Assembly: GCF_007746795.1 (NCBI RefSeq)
Contig: NZ_CP036343.1
Span: 4,377,357-4,441,356 of the forward strand
Direction of reading: 5' to 3'
Length of the DNA: 64,000 nt
Origin: Gimesia algae
Lineage (GTDB): Bacteria > Planctomycetota > Planctomycetia > Planctomycetales > Planctomycetaceae
The translations under genes and the position numbers were made by a program. The notes beneath the pieces are model-generated. The model worked only from the letters and a program-made list of their open reading frames with translations. It had not been told where the DNA came from and searched no databases. Shown in pieces: positions 18,881 to 27,442 of this stretch; positions within the stretch are counted from its first letter, which is position 1; each line of letters opens with the position of its first letter.

Positions 18881-19465
18881 ATGAAGTTCTGGGAAGACCT
18901 GAAAGCAAAATCAGAATGGTGCTACGGGAGCATCACCTATCGCAGCCTGTTGAAGACCTGCCTGACGGATGGCACGATGGCAATGCTGTGGTATCGACTG
19001 ATGCAATGGTCTGATTCATGGAAACTGTTTCCGCTTTCCATGATTTCCAATAAATGCAATGCCATCTTCTGCCAGTGCATCATTGGTCGAGGCGCCAGTT
19101 TTGGAAGACGGTTTGTGATCATCCACAGTCAGGGAATCGTGATCAACGGCTCAGTCAAAGCGGGTGACGACATCAAGCTCGAACACCAGGTCACCATCGG
19201 TGCAGAACGCAATACTTCACCTGAACTCGGCTCCGATATTTTCATTGGCGCAGGAGCCAAGATCATCGGTGGTATCCAACTGGGATCGCATTCCAAAGTC
19301 GGTGCAAATGCTGTCGTTGTAAAAGATGTTGCCCCACACACAACCGTTGGGGGCATTCCCGCGCAGGTAATCAAAGTTCACAACGACAATCAGCCGATAA
19401 AACAGATCGAAGTGAATCAGGCTGAATTACCTTACAAGCAGCTCCAGAAAGGATCATCCGCATGA
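18881..19465 (+). CDS. Hexapeptide-repeat O-acetyltransferase (CysE-like)
   Basis: A 194-residue protein. Residues about 60-165 form left-handed beta-helix hexapeptide turns (VIINGSV, IKLEHQV, IFIGAGAKIIGGI, VGANAVV), ending in the VGGIPAQVIKVH cap seen in serine acetyltransferases and polysaccharide O-acetyltransferases. The N-terminal 60 residues carry a hydrophobic stretch instead of the usual serine-acetyltransferase helical domain, so a sugar acceptor is more likely than serine. It overlaps the next gene by 4 bases (ATGA). Confidence 0.85.
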   Translation: MKFWEDLKAKSEWCYGSITYRSLLKTCLTDGTMAMLWYRLMQWSDSWKLFPLSMISNKCNAIFCQCIIGRGASFGRRFVIIHSQGIVINGSVKAGDDIKLEHQVTIGAERNTSPELGSDIFIGAGAKIIGGIQLGSHSKVGANAVVVKDVAPHTTVGGIPAQVIKVHNDNQPIKQIEVNQAELPYKQLQKGSSA

Positions 19466-20736
19466 ACCCACTTCTGATCGCCAGCCTGTTCTGGACCTCC
19501 CTGTTTCTGATCGGTTTTTCCTATATAGGTTACCCTCTGGTGATCTGGTTTCTGGCACGTAAATCATCCAGACAACAAGTCAAAGCAGAACGGAAACCAC
19601 TCGATACAAATGCTCTGCCGAAGGTTTCGATTATCATCGCCGCATATCGCGAAGAAGCCGTGATTCTCGAACGACTCAATAACCTTGCCAGGCTTGATTA
19701 TCCCACATCCAAACTGGAAATCCTGATTGGCTGTGATGGAAATGAAGACCTGACGGGAGAGCTTGTCAACTCCTACGGCGATGATCAGATTCGTTTGATC
19801 CAGTTTGAACAACGTCGCGGTAAAGCTTCGGTTCTGAATGATTGTGTTCCCCTGGCTTCGGGAGAGATTCTGGTTTTTTCAGATGCGAACACCAACATGG
19901 ATCCACAGTGTATCAAGCAGCTCGTGCGACATTTCCCAGATGAATCAACAGGCTGCGTCTGCGGGCAACTCATACTGGAAGATGCAGAAACCGGTAAAAA
20001 CGTAGATGGCCTGTACTGGAAATACGAAAATTTTCTCAAGCATTGTGAGACCCGTCTCGGCGCAGTACTGGGCGTCAATGGTGCTCTCTATGCATTGAGA
20101 AAATCGCTCTACCAGCCCATTCCCCCAGATACCATTATCGATGATTTTCTGATTGGCATGCGGGTTCATCTGGCAGGACGACGTCTGATCTACGACGCGA
20201 CAGCATTCGCAGTCGAGGAGACAGCTACTTCCGTTCAGGCCGAATTTAAACGACGCATTCGTATCGGCACCGGAGCGTTCCAGAGTCTGAAACATTTGAA
20301 AGGACTTTTGAATCCCCGTTATGGCTCGATCGCCTTCGCCTTCTGGTCACACAAACTGTTGCGCTGGTTCTGCCCCGTCTTCATGGCTCTGGCATTTCTG
20401 AGCAATCTGATTTTATTAAATCAACCGCTATATCAGGCAACACTCGCGGTACAGTTACTGTTTTATACTTCTGCAATAGTTGGTATGAAACTGAAAGGTG
20501 GTAACCGCCTGGTGAAACTCTGCCGCGTTCCCGGTATGTTCGTTCAGATGAATCTGGCTCTCGGGATCGGTCTGTTTCGCTGGATCTTTACCAGACAAAG
20601 TGGAATCTGGGAACGGACCGAACGCAGCCTGCCTGCTTCAGTACCAGTCAACGATCAGGAGATCCCGGAAACGGATCCCGTCGTCAGCGACTCTGAAACG
20701 CTGACTGCTGATACACTCCCCTTTATAAAAAGCTGA
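19462..20736 (+). CDS. Membrane glycosyltransferase, GT2 family
   Basis: A 424-residue protein with an N-terminal membrane helix (residues about 5-30), a GT-A catalytic domain and two or three C-terminal helices. Key motifs are VSIIIAAYREEAVI, the metal-binding SDANTNMD, DDFLIGMRV with the catalytic acidic pair, and RRIRIGTGAFQSL corresponding to Q/R-x-x-R-W of processive enzymes. It resembles hyaluronan/poly-GlcNAc synthase-like GT2 proteins, so it could make or extend a beta-linked chain. It is translationally coupled to the acetyltransferase before it. Confidence 0.85.
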   Translation: MNPLLIASLFWTSLFLIGFSYIGYPLVIWFLARKSSRQQVKAERKPLDTNALPKVSIIIAAYREEAVILERLNNLARLDYPTSKLEILIGCDGNEDLTGELVNSYGDDQIRLIQFEQRRGKASVLNDCVPLASGEILVFSDANTNMDPQCIKQLVRHFPDESTGCVCGQLILEDAETGKNVDGLYWKYENFLKHCETRLGAVLGVNGALYALRKSLYQPIPPDTIIDDFLIGMRVHLAGRRLIYDATAFAVEETATSVQAEFKRRIRIGTGAFQSLKHLKGLLNPRYGSIAFAFWSHKLLRWFCPVFMALAFLSNLILLNQPLYQATLAVQLLFYTSAIVGMKLKGGNRLVKLCRVPGMFVQMNLALGIGLFRWIFTRQSGIWERTERSLPASVPVNDQEIPETDPVVSDSETLTADTLPFIKS

Positions 20737-20742
20737 ACCATT

Positions 20743-21951
20743 ATGTCCCCGTTACTATTTACCTGTATCACAATCTGCTTCACCTTACTGCTCGGTCTGG
20801 CTGTCGGAGTCTGTCTGGCCATCCGGGCTCGGAACATGCAGTACTGGCTTCCCGCTTACTTTTTTTCCAAACAACAGAAACAGAAGATCTCCTTCAGCCC
20901 GGCTCAACCCCGACATATTTTCATTGCGGTCTGTGACCACTTTGAGCCGGAATGGGGTAACCCCACAAAATCGGAAGCGATTGCCCGCGTCGATCGCTGG
21001 TGTGAAGAATACCCGGCTCGATTCTCTCGATTTAGCGATTCACGGGGACAGGTGCCACAACATACATTCTTCTACCCGCAGGACCAGTATGCGCCCGAGT
21101 ATCTGGATCGTCTGGCTTCCCTGTGTAAACACGGCTACGGGGATGTGGAAATCCATTTACATCATGATCACGACACAGCGGATGGTTTGCGGCTGAAAAT
21201 GAACGAATTTCGTCAGACCCTCTTTGACCGACATGGCCTGCTGAGAAAAGATCCACAGACAGGCGAGATTCTCTACAGCTTCATTCATGGAAACTGGGCA
21301 CTCTGCAATTCGCGCCCCGATGGTCGTTGGTGTGGTGTTGACAATGAGATTGAAATTCTGCTGGAAACCGGCTGTTACGCTGACCTGACGATGCCCTCTG
21401 CACCCAGTAATACTCAGACTGAGATCATCAACAGCATTTACTATGCAAAAAACCGCCCTGGAGAACGAAAATCACAGAATCAGGGGGTTCATGCCCAGGT
21501 CGGCCAGACACCTGCGCCAGACAGCCTGCTGATGATTCAGGGACCATTAAGACTCGACTGGAGTCAACGAAAATGGGGACTGCTGCCTCGTATTGAAAAT
21601 TCCGATCTACACGCGGGACGTCCCGCGACAGTCAATCGATTACATCACTGGCTGGCCGCAGATGTGCACGTTACCGGGCGTCCCGACTGGAGTTTCATCA
21701 AACTACATACCCATGGGGCCAAACCGGGCAATATAGAGACCCTGTTGGGACCGGAAACAGAAGCTTTTCATACAGAACTCCGCGCAGAAGCGGAACGGCA
21801 TCCAGAGTGGAAATATTATTATGTCACGGCCTGGGAAATGGCCGCCCTGATCCATCAGGCGGAACAGGGAGCGATCGTTCCTGATTTTGAAGCCATTCCC
21901 GCAGCCATCTGCCCCACTGGTCAATATGGAGACTCCTGTGTGCTGCGATAG
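20743..21951 (+). CDS. Membrane-anchored CE4-like protein (putative polysaccharide deacetylase)
   Basis: A 402-residue protein with an N-terminal hydrophobic anchor (residues about 3-28). The rest has features of a divergent CE4/NodB barrel: ICDHFEP-like AVCDHFEPEWG near residue 65, HTFFYPQDQY, EIHLHHDHDTADGL (clustered His/Asp in place of motif 2), SFIHGNWAL, and the late FIKLHTHGAKPG. I recognise this as a planctomycete hypothetical family rather than a characterised enzyme. The call rests on motif order and on its place six bases after the GT2 gene. It would act on the periplasmic side. Confidence 0.55.
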   Translation: MSPLLFTCITICFTLLLGLAVGVCLAIRARNMQYWLPAYFFSKQQKQKISFSPAQPRHIFIAVCDHFEPEWGNPTKSEAIARVDRWCEEYPARFSRFSDSRGQVPQHTFFYPQDQYAPEYLDRLASLCKHGYGDVEIHLHHDHDTADGLRLKMNEFRQTLFDRHGLLRKDPQTGEILYSFIHGNWALCNSRPDGRWCGVDNEIEILLETGCYADLTMPSAPSNTQTEIINSIYYAKNRPGERKSQNQGVHAQVGQTPAPDSLLMIQGPLRLDWSQRKWGLLPRIENSDLHAGRPATVNRLHHWLAADVHVTGRPDWSFIKLHTHGAKPGNIETLLGPETEAFHTELRAEAERHPEWKYYYVTAWEMAALIHQAEQGAIVPDFEAIPAAICPTGQYGDSCVLR

Positions 21952-21958
21952 AAAATAA

Positions 21959-21980
21959 AGAATGTTATCATTCTATTTTT
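21959..21980 (+). terminator. Weak intrinsic terminator
   Basis: AGAATG (21959-21964) and CATTCT (21969-21974) form a 6-bp stem with a TTAT loop followed by ATTTTT. It lies directly after the CE4-like gene and suggests the polysaccharide transcript may end here, with the gene at 22195 having its own promoter. The AT-rich stem makes termination uncertain. Confidence 0.4.
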
Positions 21981-22194
21981 CATACGATTTCAGCGGATGC
22001 CTCTTTCTGAACAAATTCGCATTGACCAGAATATTAAGATTTGTCAAGATCATCGGCGAAGGTGATATGGTCGATTAATCTTCCTTCAGACTTCCTATCT
22101 TATCATTCGATACCGAAACACCGGCAAGCGCACTGCTGGTCTGATCGCGACAGAAATCCATACTGACTCCTCAACGTTTCAAGGAGGAAACAAA

Positions 22195-23199
22195 ATGAGT
22201 GTCACATTAGTGCATACCGGCGTATCACATACTCGTATCGAGTACTGTATTTGGGAAGCACTGAATCAGATCTGGCCTCGTTCCGCTACGATTGCCCGTT
22301 TTGGTACTGGGTTTTCTCCTGCGCGGGATATCAACTCAATTGACTCTGATTTGATTATCAGTACCAGCCTGGATGCAGCTGCCTCGATCAAATGTAAAGA
22401 GCATCAGTTACACATGTGTTACCTGGAACCCCGTTCCAGCAATCAACTCCCCCTCAATCAACAGCTCATTAACAGTATGACTGAAGTGGAATTTGTTGTT
22501 CCCACTAAAACGCTCCTGAATCAGAATCGGGATCGATTCACGTCGTTTGTCAAGCCCCCCGTTGATACCGATTTCTTCTGCTCCGGATTTGAACAGAGAA
22601 GTGAATTTTATCTGCTGGTTGTCGATGGCCAGTGGACAGAATCCGATCAACTTGTCGTGAATGTCTGCCAGGAACTGGAACAAAGCCTCTCTATAGGAGG
22701 AATCTCTGCTGAGGAACTTCCCCAGGATCTGCAGGATCATCCACTCATTGAACTCCTGGGCCCACTGGAAGACCAGCAACTGCGGGATCAGTACCGCCTC
22801 TGTTCAGCTGTGATCTGTCCTCGCGATGTCGATTTCGATCTTTCATCCATCGAGGCACAAAGCTGTGGCACTCCTGTCGTAATTTACTCTGATTGCGAAG
22901 CTGCCCGGTCTGTCATCTGTTTCGAACAGAATGGCCTGGGGAGTGGAATTTATTTTGAAGAACAAACCGTATCTTCTCTCGCCAGTGCGATCCGCGAACT
23001 GGAACTCAGACCACAACGCTGTCAGCCAGTGATCGGCTGGTGTTGTGCCGCCCAGTTCTCCTTTCATCAGTTTCAGGTATCATTCAACCAGGCCATCGCC
23101 AAAGAAATTGCTTACCGCATTCAGACCGCCGCGAGGAAAAAGCAAATCCAGGATCAGCAGGATGATCAGGGCCCAGCAGAAGAACGGATCGCTGCTTAG
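22195..23199 (+). CDS. Divergent GT-B glycosyltransferase
   Basis: A 334-residue protein preceded by a very strong ribosome site (AAGGAGG, 8 bases before the ATG). The C-terminal half has VDFDLSSIEAQSCGTPVVIY, which matches the E-x7-E/G-x-P-V-V donor loop of GT4 enzymes. YLLVVDGQWTESDQL and IELLGPLEDQQLRDQY match the interdomain segments. The N-terminal domain is short and unusual. An imperfect copy of the ACACCGGCAAG motif, repeated at 58.8-63.5 kb, lies at 22118-22128, 67 bases upstream. It is probably the last enzyme of the exopolysaccharide locus. Confidence 0.65.
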   Translation: MSVTLVHTGVSHTRIEYCIWEALNQIWPRSATIARFGTGFSPARDINSIDSDLIISTSLDAAASIKCKEHQLHMCYLEPRSSNQLPLNQQLINSMTEVEFVVPTKTLLNQNRDRFTSFVKPPVDTDFFCSGFEQRSEFYLLVVDGQWTESDQLVVNVCQELEQSLSIGGISAEELPQDLQDHPLIELLGPLEDQQLRDQYRLCSAVICPRDVDFDLSSIEAQSCGTPVVIYSDCEAARSVICFEQNGLGSGIYFEEQTVSSLASAIRELELRPQRCQPVIGWCCAAQFSFHQFQVSFNQAIAKEIAYRIQTAARKKQIQDQQDDQGPAEERIAA

Positions 23200-23854
23200 T
23201 CCGTGTATATTTGTCGATCATGATTCTAGCGTTTACAGGAACGCCAGCAGTTTACGCTGTCTCTGATAGTTCAGCTGATCGATCCTGAATTTTCAATCGC
23301 CTCGACTCAACCATTTTCGGCGACATCTTATTCACCTTTGTGGCAACCTGGGTTCTTTTCACAAAGTGTTCCACATGGATCTGTTAGCATGTTGCTATGC
23401 AGAAGTTGTCTGACAAAACCTGTTTCCCGGCTGGAAGCATTGGCAGAAACACGATCGAAACTCACATCGAATGAAGTAGATCTTTTGAATTGAGTTGCAT
23501 GGTATTTCGTCTCGATCCTACTCCACTTTAATGACTTACAGCCTATTAAAGAACGCCGATAATTACTTGAACTAAAAGTTCTATTCAGAAATGGAACTGT
23601 GATCGTTCAGGCTGCAGCAATCGCAGGTTTTCCCGCATCAGGCCCCATCTCTCCCAGTTGCACAATGCTATCTATTTTCAGTAACAGGATCCTGCTGACT
23701 ATTTCTCCAAACGCATTGAACGCGTCTCTCGGGACTATCTGAAGTCCTGTATCCAAGACGCCGATATCTTAACTATCAGTAAATATTCCAGAATCAGCGG
23801 TGAGACGCTGTTTCTATAAGTCACAAAATCGCCAGGCAAGGATGCAAGCGGTTC
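23200..23854 (+). pseudogene. Non-coding stretch with a possible regulator remnant (23685-23819)
   Basis: Within 655 bases lacking an intact gene, the frame 23685-23819 has no start codon but reads like the tail of a protein: KRIERVSRDYLKSCI followed by ISKYSRISGETL and a stop. The spacing (R-D-Y-L ... S-R-x-S-G-x-x-L) resembles the Fis-type HTH at the end of NtrC-family response regulators. That would suit the NtrB-like kinase gene starting 35 bases later. This is a weak motif match over 45 residues; the rest of the stretch holds nothing I recognise. Confidence 0.3.
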
Positions 23855-24640
23855 ATGTCAAATCAAACCATCGAATCACTGGAACAGCGGGTTAAAGATC
23901 TGGAATCCCAAATCGAAGACTACCAGAAACAGCTAATTCATGCACAGAAAATGAGTTCTGTAGGCGCATTGGCTTCTTCAATTACCCACGAGTTCAATAA
24001 CATCCTGACCACAGTCATCAACTACGCCAAACTGGGTTTGCGACACAAAGAAGAAGAACGCCGCGAGAAAGCATTTAACAAAATTCTTTCAGCGGGCCAG
24101 CGTGCTGCAAAAATCACAACCGGGATGCTCTCCTATGCCCGTGGCAGTGAAAGCCGTCAGGAACCGGTCGATCTGGTCGTGCTGGTAAAAAGCGTCATTG
24201 CTCTGGTCGAAAAAGACCTCTCCATGAACCGTGTCAATCTGCACACTCATTTCGAGGCCCAACCAGAAGTTGTGCTCAATCCGAACCAGATTCAACAGGT
24301 GCTTGTCAATCTGATTGTCAATGCCCGTCAGGCAATGCCTGCAGGCGGTCGACTCGATCTCGCGGTTCGGCTGAACGCAGAAGCCAATGTGGCAGAAGTC
24401 ATCGTGCGCGACAGTGGTGCCGGTATTCCCTCAGAGCGGCTGCATCATATTTTTGATCAGTTCTTTACCACTAAAGAAGCCGACGAAAACGGTCAGGGTG
24501 GAACCGGCTTAGGACTTTCACTGGCGAAAGAAGTCATGGAAGCGCATAACGGCCGCATTCGTGTGGAAAGCGCCGTGGGAAAAGGAACGGCGTTCACGCT
24601 CAAGTTCCCGCTGTCTACCGCCGCCATCGAAGCTGCCTGA
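23855..24640 (+). CDS. Cytoplasmic sensor histidine kinase (NtrB-like)
   Basis: A 261-residue kinase without membrane segments or a recognisable sensor domain. Residues 1-30 are a coiled coil. The phospho-acceptor box is SSITHEFNNIL (residues about 41-51, His in THEFNN). The ATP-binding domain has N box NQIQQVLVNLIVNARQAM, G1 VRDSGAGIP, F box FDQFFTTK, G2 GGTGLGLSLAKEV and the closing GKGTAFTLKFPL. All catalytic elements are present. No partner response regulator is encoded next to it (see the remnant just upstream), so the signalling partner must be elsewhere. A role in controlling exopolysaccharide synthesis is only a positional guess. Confidence 0.9.
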   Translation: MSNQTIESLEQRVKDLESQIEDYQKQLIHAQKMSSVGALASSITHEFNNILTTVINYAKLGLRHKEEERREKAFNKILSAGQRAAKITTGMLSYARGSESRQEPVDLVVLVKSVIALVEKDLSMNRVNLHTHFEAQPEVVLNPNQIQQVLVNLIVNARQAMPAGGRLDLAVRLNAEANVAEVIVRDSGAGIPSERLHHIFDQFFTTKEADENGQGGTGLGLSLAKEVMEAHNGRIRVESAVGKGTAFTLKFPLSTAAIEAA

Positions 24641-24716
24641 AACAGCACGCAGGCGGTTTAAAATCGGCATTCATTCACTGACCATGCAGGGAATGCGATA
24701 TTTTCGTGCATTTCCA

Positions 24717-24747
24717 TTGAATTCCTTAAAGCGTTAGACTATATAAT
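24717..24747 (+). promoter_or_regulatory. Promoter of tRNA-Leu
   Basis: A consensus -10 TATAAT at 24742-24747 lies 12 bases before the mature tRNA start. A -35-like TTGAAT is at 24717-24722 with a long 19-base spacer. The position fits a short-leader tRNA transcript. Confidence 0.6.
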
Positions 24748-24758
24748 CTTAATCTCAG

Positions 24759-24843
24759 GCCGGAGTGGCGGAATCGGCAGACGCGCTGGATTCAAAATCC
24801 AGTGGGGGTAAACCCCGTGTGGGTTCGAGTCCCACCTCCGGTA
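24759..24843 (+). tRNA. tRNA-Leu (anticodon CAA)
   Basis: An 85-nt class II tRNA. The acceptor stem GCCGGAG pairs with CTCCGGT (one G-U at position 1-72). The D arm is GCG...CGC. The anticodon stem CTGGA/TCCAG encloses loop TTCAAAA, giving anticodon CAA. The long variable arm is GGGG-TAAA-CCCC. The T arm GTGGG/CCCAC has loop TTCGAGT and the discriminator is A. CCA is not encoded. The gene's 3' end is the left edge of the integrated island, with the integrase gene starting 174 bases downstream. Confidence 0.95.
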
Positions 24844-24853
24844 CTACGATTAA

Positions 24854-24890
24854 AGGGGTTTTCATCAATCTGGTGAGAACCTCTTTTTTT
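24854..24890 (+). terminator. Intrinsic terminator after tRNA-Leu
   Basis: AGGGGTTTTCA (24854-24864) pairs with TGAGAACCTCT (24874-24884), with two G-U wobbles, around a 9-nt loop, and is followed by seven T residues. It ends the tRNA transcript and insulates the host gene from the element. Confidence 0.8.
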
Positions 24891-24900
24891 ATCAAATAAA

Positions 24901-25017
24901 AAACTGGCGCAAATCCGGCGCACCATTGGTCTTGTATTGGTTTTGCGCCGATTGTCTTCAACTCACGCTGTGTCAATAATTCTCGTGTGGACAAAACTCC
25001 AAATACGGGATTACAAA
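24901..25017. other. Possible integrase arm-site region
   Basis: Between the tRNA terminator and the integrase ATG the word GGCGCA occurs three times: GGCGCAAA at 24906-24913, GGCGCA at 24917-24922, and inverted as TTTTGCGCC at 24941-24949. Repeated short sites next to an att site are what arm-type integrase or excisionase binding sites look like, but no biochemical consensus is available to test against. Confidence 0.3.
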
Positions 25018-26277
25018 ATGGCACATTTGCGTCGAGACTCTAAATCAGGAAATTACTTCATCCGTTTTCGTTATGCCGGTCGCTCGTTCAACCGCTCCTT
25101 GAAAACTCCGCACGAGTATGAAGCCGAGGCGTTCCGAGGTCGAATCGAGGAGACGATTCTCCTGATCGAAAGAGGTCGGATCGAAATGCCCAACGATGTC
25201 GATCCCGCATATTTCATTCTTTCGGATGGTAAACAACTTGGAAGGCCAATTAAACCAAAGGTCAGTTCTCTAAACGAACTTATTAGAATCTACAACGATG
25301 AAATGCCTCTGGGAGCCAAGGAGAAGGACACTCTCAAAGGCGAAAAACGACATCAAGCCCTATTTTTGAAACACCTTCGAGGTTCGATTCCAATACAGTC
25401 CTTTACGACAGCTACGATGCAAAGTTACGTTGCATCGAGATCAAAAGACAAGTGGAATGGAGTTTTGATAAGTCCAGAAACTATCACAAAAGAATTGACC
25501 ACTTTCAAGCTTATATGGAATTGGGCTGCACAACGAGGATACGTCGTCGGGACGAATCCGACCAAAGGCGTCAATCTCCCGAAACGCTCCGAAAAACTAC
25601 CCTTTATGACAAAAGGTGAGATTGATAGGAAGATCAGCAGAAATGGATTGACCGAGGAACAGGTCAAGCGGCTGTGGGAATCCTTGTTTCTAAAGAAAGA
25701 AGAAATCTGCAAGATCCTTGATGGTATTCGTAGCTTAAACACATTCTCATTCATTTACCCGATGTTCGTGTTCGTAGCTCATACCGGTGCTCGCCGTAGC
25801 GAAATTCTCCGATCAAGAATCGAGGATTTCGATTTCGATACGAAGATTGTCAAGATTCGTGAAAAGAAGAAAGTTAAAAACCGAAATATCACCTTCCGTC
25901 ATGTAGATATGACACCACTCCTTTATGACATAATGAAGTGCTGGTTCGAGAACCATCCCGGAGGACAATTCACAATATGTGACGATCCTGAAGAAATTTC
26001 TGCTGGCTTAGATGAAGACGAACTCGGGATGTCAAAACACAAAGCACAGTACCACTTCAAAGAGACACTCGCTCGAATTGATTGGTCGAAGATTCGAGGC
26101 TTCCATGTTTTTCGCCATTCCTTTGCATCGAATCTTGCATCAGCAGGTGTCGATCAACGGGTCATTGATGAATGGATGGGACATCAGACCGAGGAAATGC
26201 GTCGTCGCTATCGGCATCTTTTCCCACAACAACGTCGATCTGCTATAGAATTAGTATTTGGTGGATCGGGGCAATAA
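25018..26277 (+). CDS. Tyrosine-recombinase integrase of the island
   Basis: A 419-residue phage-type integrase. The catalytic set is complete: Arg in TGARRSE (R259), H-x-x-R in FHVFRHS (H363, R366), His in MGHQT (H389) and the nucleophile Tyr398 in RRYRHLFP, with a basic beta-hairpin (REKKKVKNRN) for the Lys. The N-terminal 60 residues form an AP2/arm-binding-like segment (GNYFIRFRYAGRSFNRSL). I chose the ATG at 25018; an in-frame TTG at 24937 would add 27 residues unlike the family. Its place right behind tRNA-Leu shows it catalysed integration into the tRNA 3' end. Its last 27 bases overlap the convergent HTH gene. Confidence 0.92.
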   Translation: MAHLRRDSKSGNYFIRFRYAGRSFNRSLKTPHEYEAEAFRGRIEETILLIERGRIEMPNDVDPAYFILSDGKQLGRPIKPKVSSLNELIRIYNDEMPLGAKEKDTLKGEKRHQALFLKHLRGSIPIQSFTTATMQSYVASRSKDKWNGVLISPETITKELTTFKLIWNWAAQRGYVVGTNPTKGVNLPKRSEKLPFMTKGEIDRKISRNGLTEEQVKRLWESLFLKKEEICKILDGIRSLNTFSFIYPMFVFVAHTGARRSEILRSRIEDFDFDTKIVKIREKKKVKNRNITFRHVDMTPLLYDIMKCWFENHPGGQFTICDDPEEISAGLDEDELGMSKHKAQYHFKETLARIDWSKIRGFHVFRHSFASNLASAGVDQRVIDEWMGHQTEEMRRRYRHLFPQQRRSAIELVFGGSGQ

Positions 26278-26949
26278 TCCATGATTGGTTATCCGATCAA
26301 CTTCTTCTCGTGAAATCTCCCACTCTTTTGCATCCCCACGTCCTGTAGGACGTTTGCGAGCATTTACCCGACCAAGGCGACACCACTCTTGCACAGTAAA
26401 CGGAACTTTTCCTAAAAGTTCAGCGACCTCTTTCGGTGAATACCATTCCTTGACTGTTTTGTGTTGGCCTAATTCACCTTGTACATCTTCAACCTTGTTA
26501 GTCACATTGGTAAATTGTTCAAGAAGCTCTCTGTGTCCCAAAGTTACCGCCTCGACAAGTTCTTCCGTTCGTCCAGATGCAATGTGCCCCTCCACGAGTT
26601 TCTTGATGATACACAGTTGAGTTCGGTCCTCATCGGTAAAACCTTCGTCACGGGTTTGCTCCACGGACAACCACGGAGCCAATTCTTCAACCGGTATCCG
26701 AAATAATCGTGCTATTGATTCCGGGTCAAGACACTGTGGCGGCATTGTTGGTTCAAGCGATGGCTCAATCGCCCTTAAAATTTCGTAGTTTTGCTGAAAC
26801 CACGTGATGAACCCTTCCAGCTTCCAAGCTCCGTTTAACTTTACTGTATGCGAGAAACCCTTCCACTTATGCAAGACCAGATCCAGTTGCGAACCCGGTT
26901 CCACATTTTCAAAAGCCTGCCTGTATTGCTTGGCGGTCACTTGTTGCAT
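26251..26949 (-). CDS. HTH (MerR/excisionase-type) DNA-binding protein
   Basis: A 232-residue protein. The C-terminal 60 residues are an HTH_17/excisionase-like winged helix: WYSPKEVAELLGKVPFTVQ, EWCRLGRVNARKRPTG, then WEISREEVDRI. The N-terminal 150 residues are helical and unfamiliar. A good ribosome site, AGGAG, lies before the ATG. It is convergent with, and overlaps, the integrase, and divergent from the ATPase gene at 27443 across a large inverted repeat. That suits a recombination directionality factor or the element's main regulator (inference). Confidence 0.65.
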   Translation of the reverse strand: MQQVTAKQYRQAFENVEPGSQLDLVLHKWKGFSHTVKLNGAWKLEGFITWFQQNYEILRAIEPSLEPTMPPQCLDPESIARLFRIPVEELAPWLSVEQTRDEGFTDEDRTQLCIIKKLVEGHIASGRTEELVEAVTLGHRELLEQFTNVTNKVEDVQGELGQHKTVKEWYSPKEVAELLGKVPFTVQEWCRLGRVNARKRPTGRGDAKEWEISREEVDRITNHGLLPRSTKY

Positions 26950-26982
26950 TTTTATCTCCTATTGTTTGTTGTTGAAATAAAA

Positions 26983-27044
26983 ACCCACGAAAATCATGCC
27001 TGCGCCGCAGACATCTGCGCCGAAGACTCTAATTCGCCGTGGGT
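26983..27044 (-). promoter_or_regulatory. Structured leader with terminator-like hairpin (possible attenuator)
   Basis: On the minus strand ACCCACG pairs with CGTGGGT (27038-27044 with 26983-26989) and is followed at once by a T-rich run. A second hairpin, CGCAGA-CA-TCTGCG (27006-27019), sits inside. The stem ends 33 bases before the ATG of the HTH gene at 26949, so a terminator structure lies in that gene's own leader. Transcription attenuation, or isolation from upstream leftward transcription, are the two readings. Confidence 0.5.
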
Positions 27045-27079
27045 GTGGTTGTTTTATGACACGGCTCCCGTGCCATCCT

Positions 27080-27231
27080 TATTCTACGCACGAAAAAAAT
27101 GATCGTAAAGTAGAAGTTTAGTAAATCCCAATACCGTCTCTTACAACGTAGGTGTACCAATCGCTCACATAATTTATTTTGTGATAATATTTTGGATTTA
27201 CTTTACGTTCCAAAAAACCGTGCGTAGAATA
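27080..27231. repeat. Large nested inverted repeat in the divergent control region
   Basis: The outer arms TATTCTACGCACG (27080-27092) and CGTGCGTAGAATA (27219-27231) are perfect. The inner arms are CGTAAAGTA (27104-27112) plus TAAATCC (27122-27128) on the left, against the uninterrupted GGATTTACTTTACG (27194-27207) on the right. The centre is AT-rich. It lies in the 493-base gap between the leftward HTH gene and the rightward ATPase gene. Paired operators for one regulator, or a replication origin, fit best. Confidence 0.7.
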
Positions 27232-27442
27232 GAGTGCAATCAGTGAAACAATTTACGACACTAGCTGAAAAGGAGGCACAAATCCAAGAATTCAAACTGG
27301 TGATGGGTGACATCAGTAGCGGACTACCCCGCTGAAAACAAAATGCCAAATAACCACAACGGAGACAAGACAATTTGTAGAGATCGGAGAACCACAGTGG
27401 TTCCACGGTCTTATTTTTTTGGAACCGAAGTGGAGGATATAG

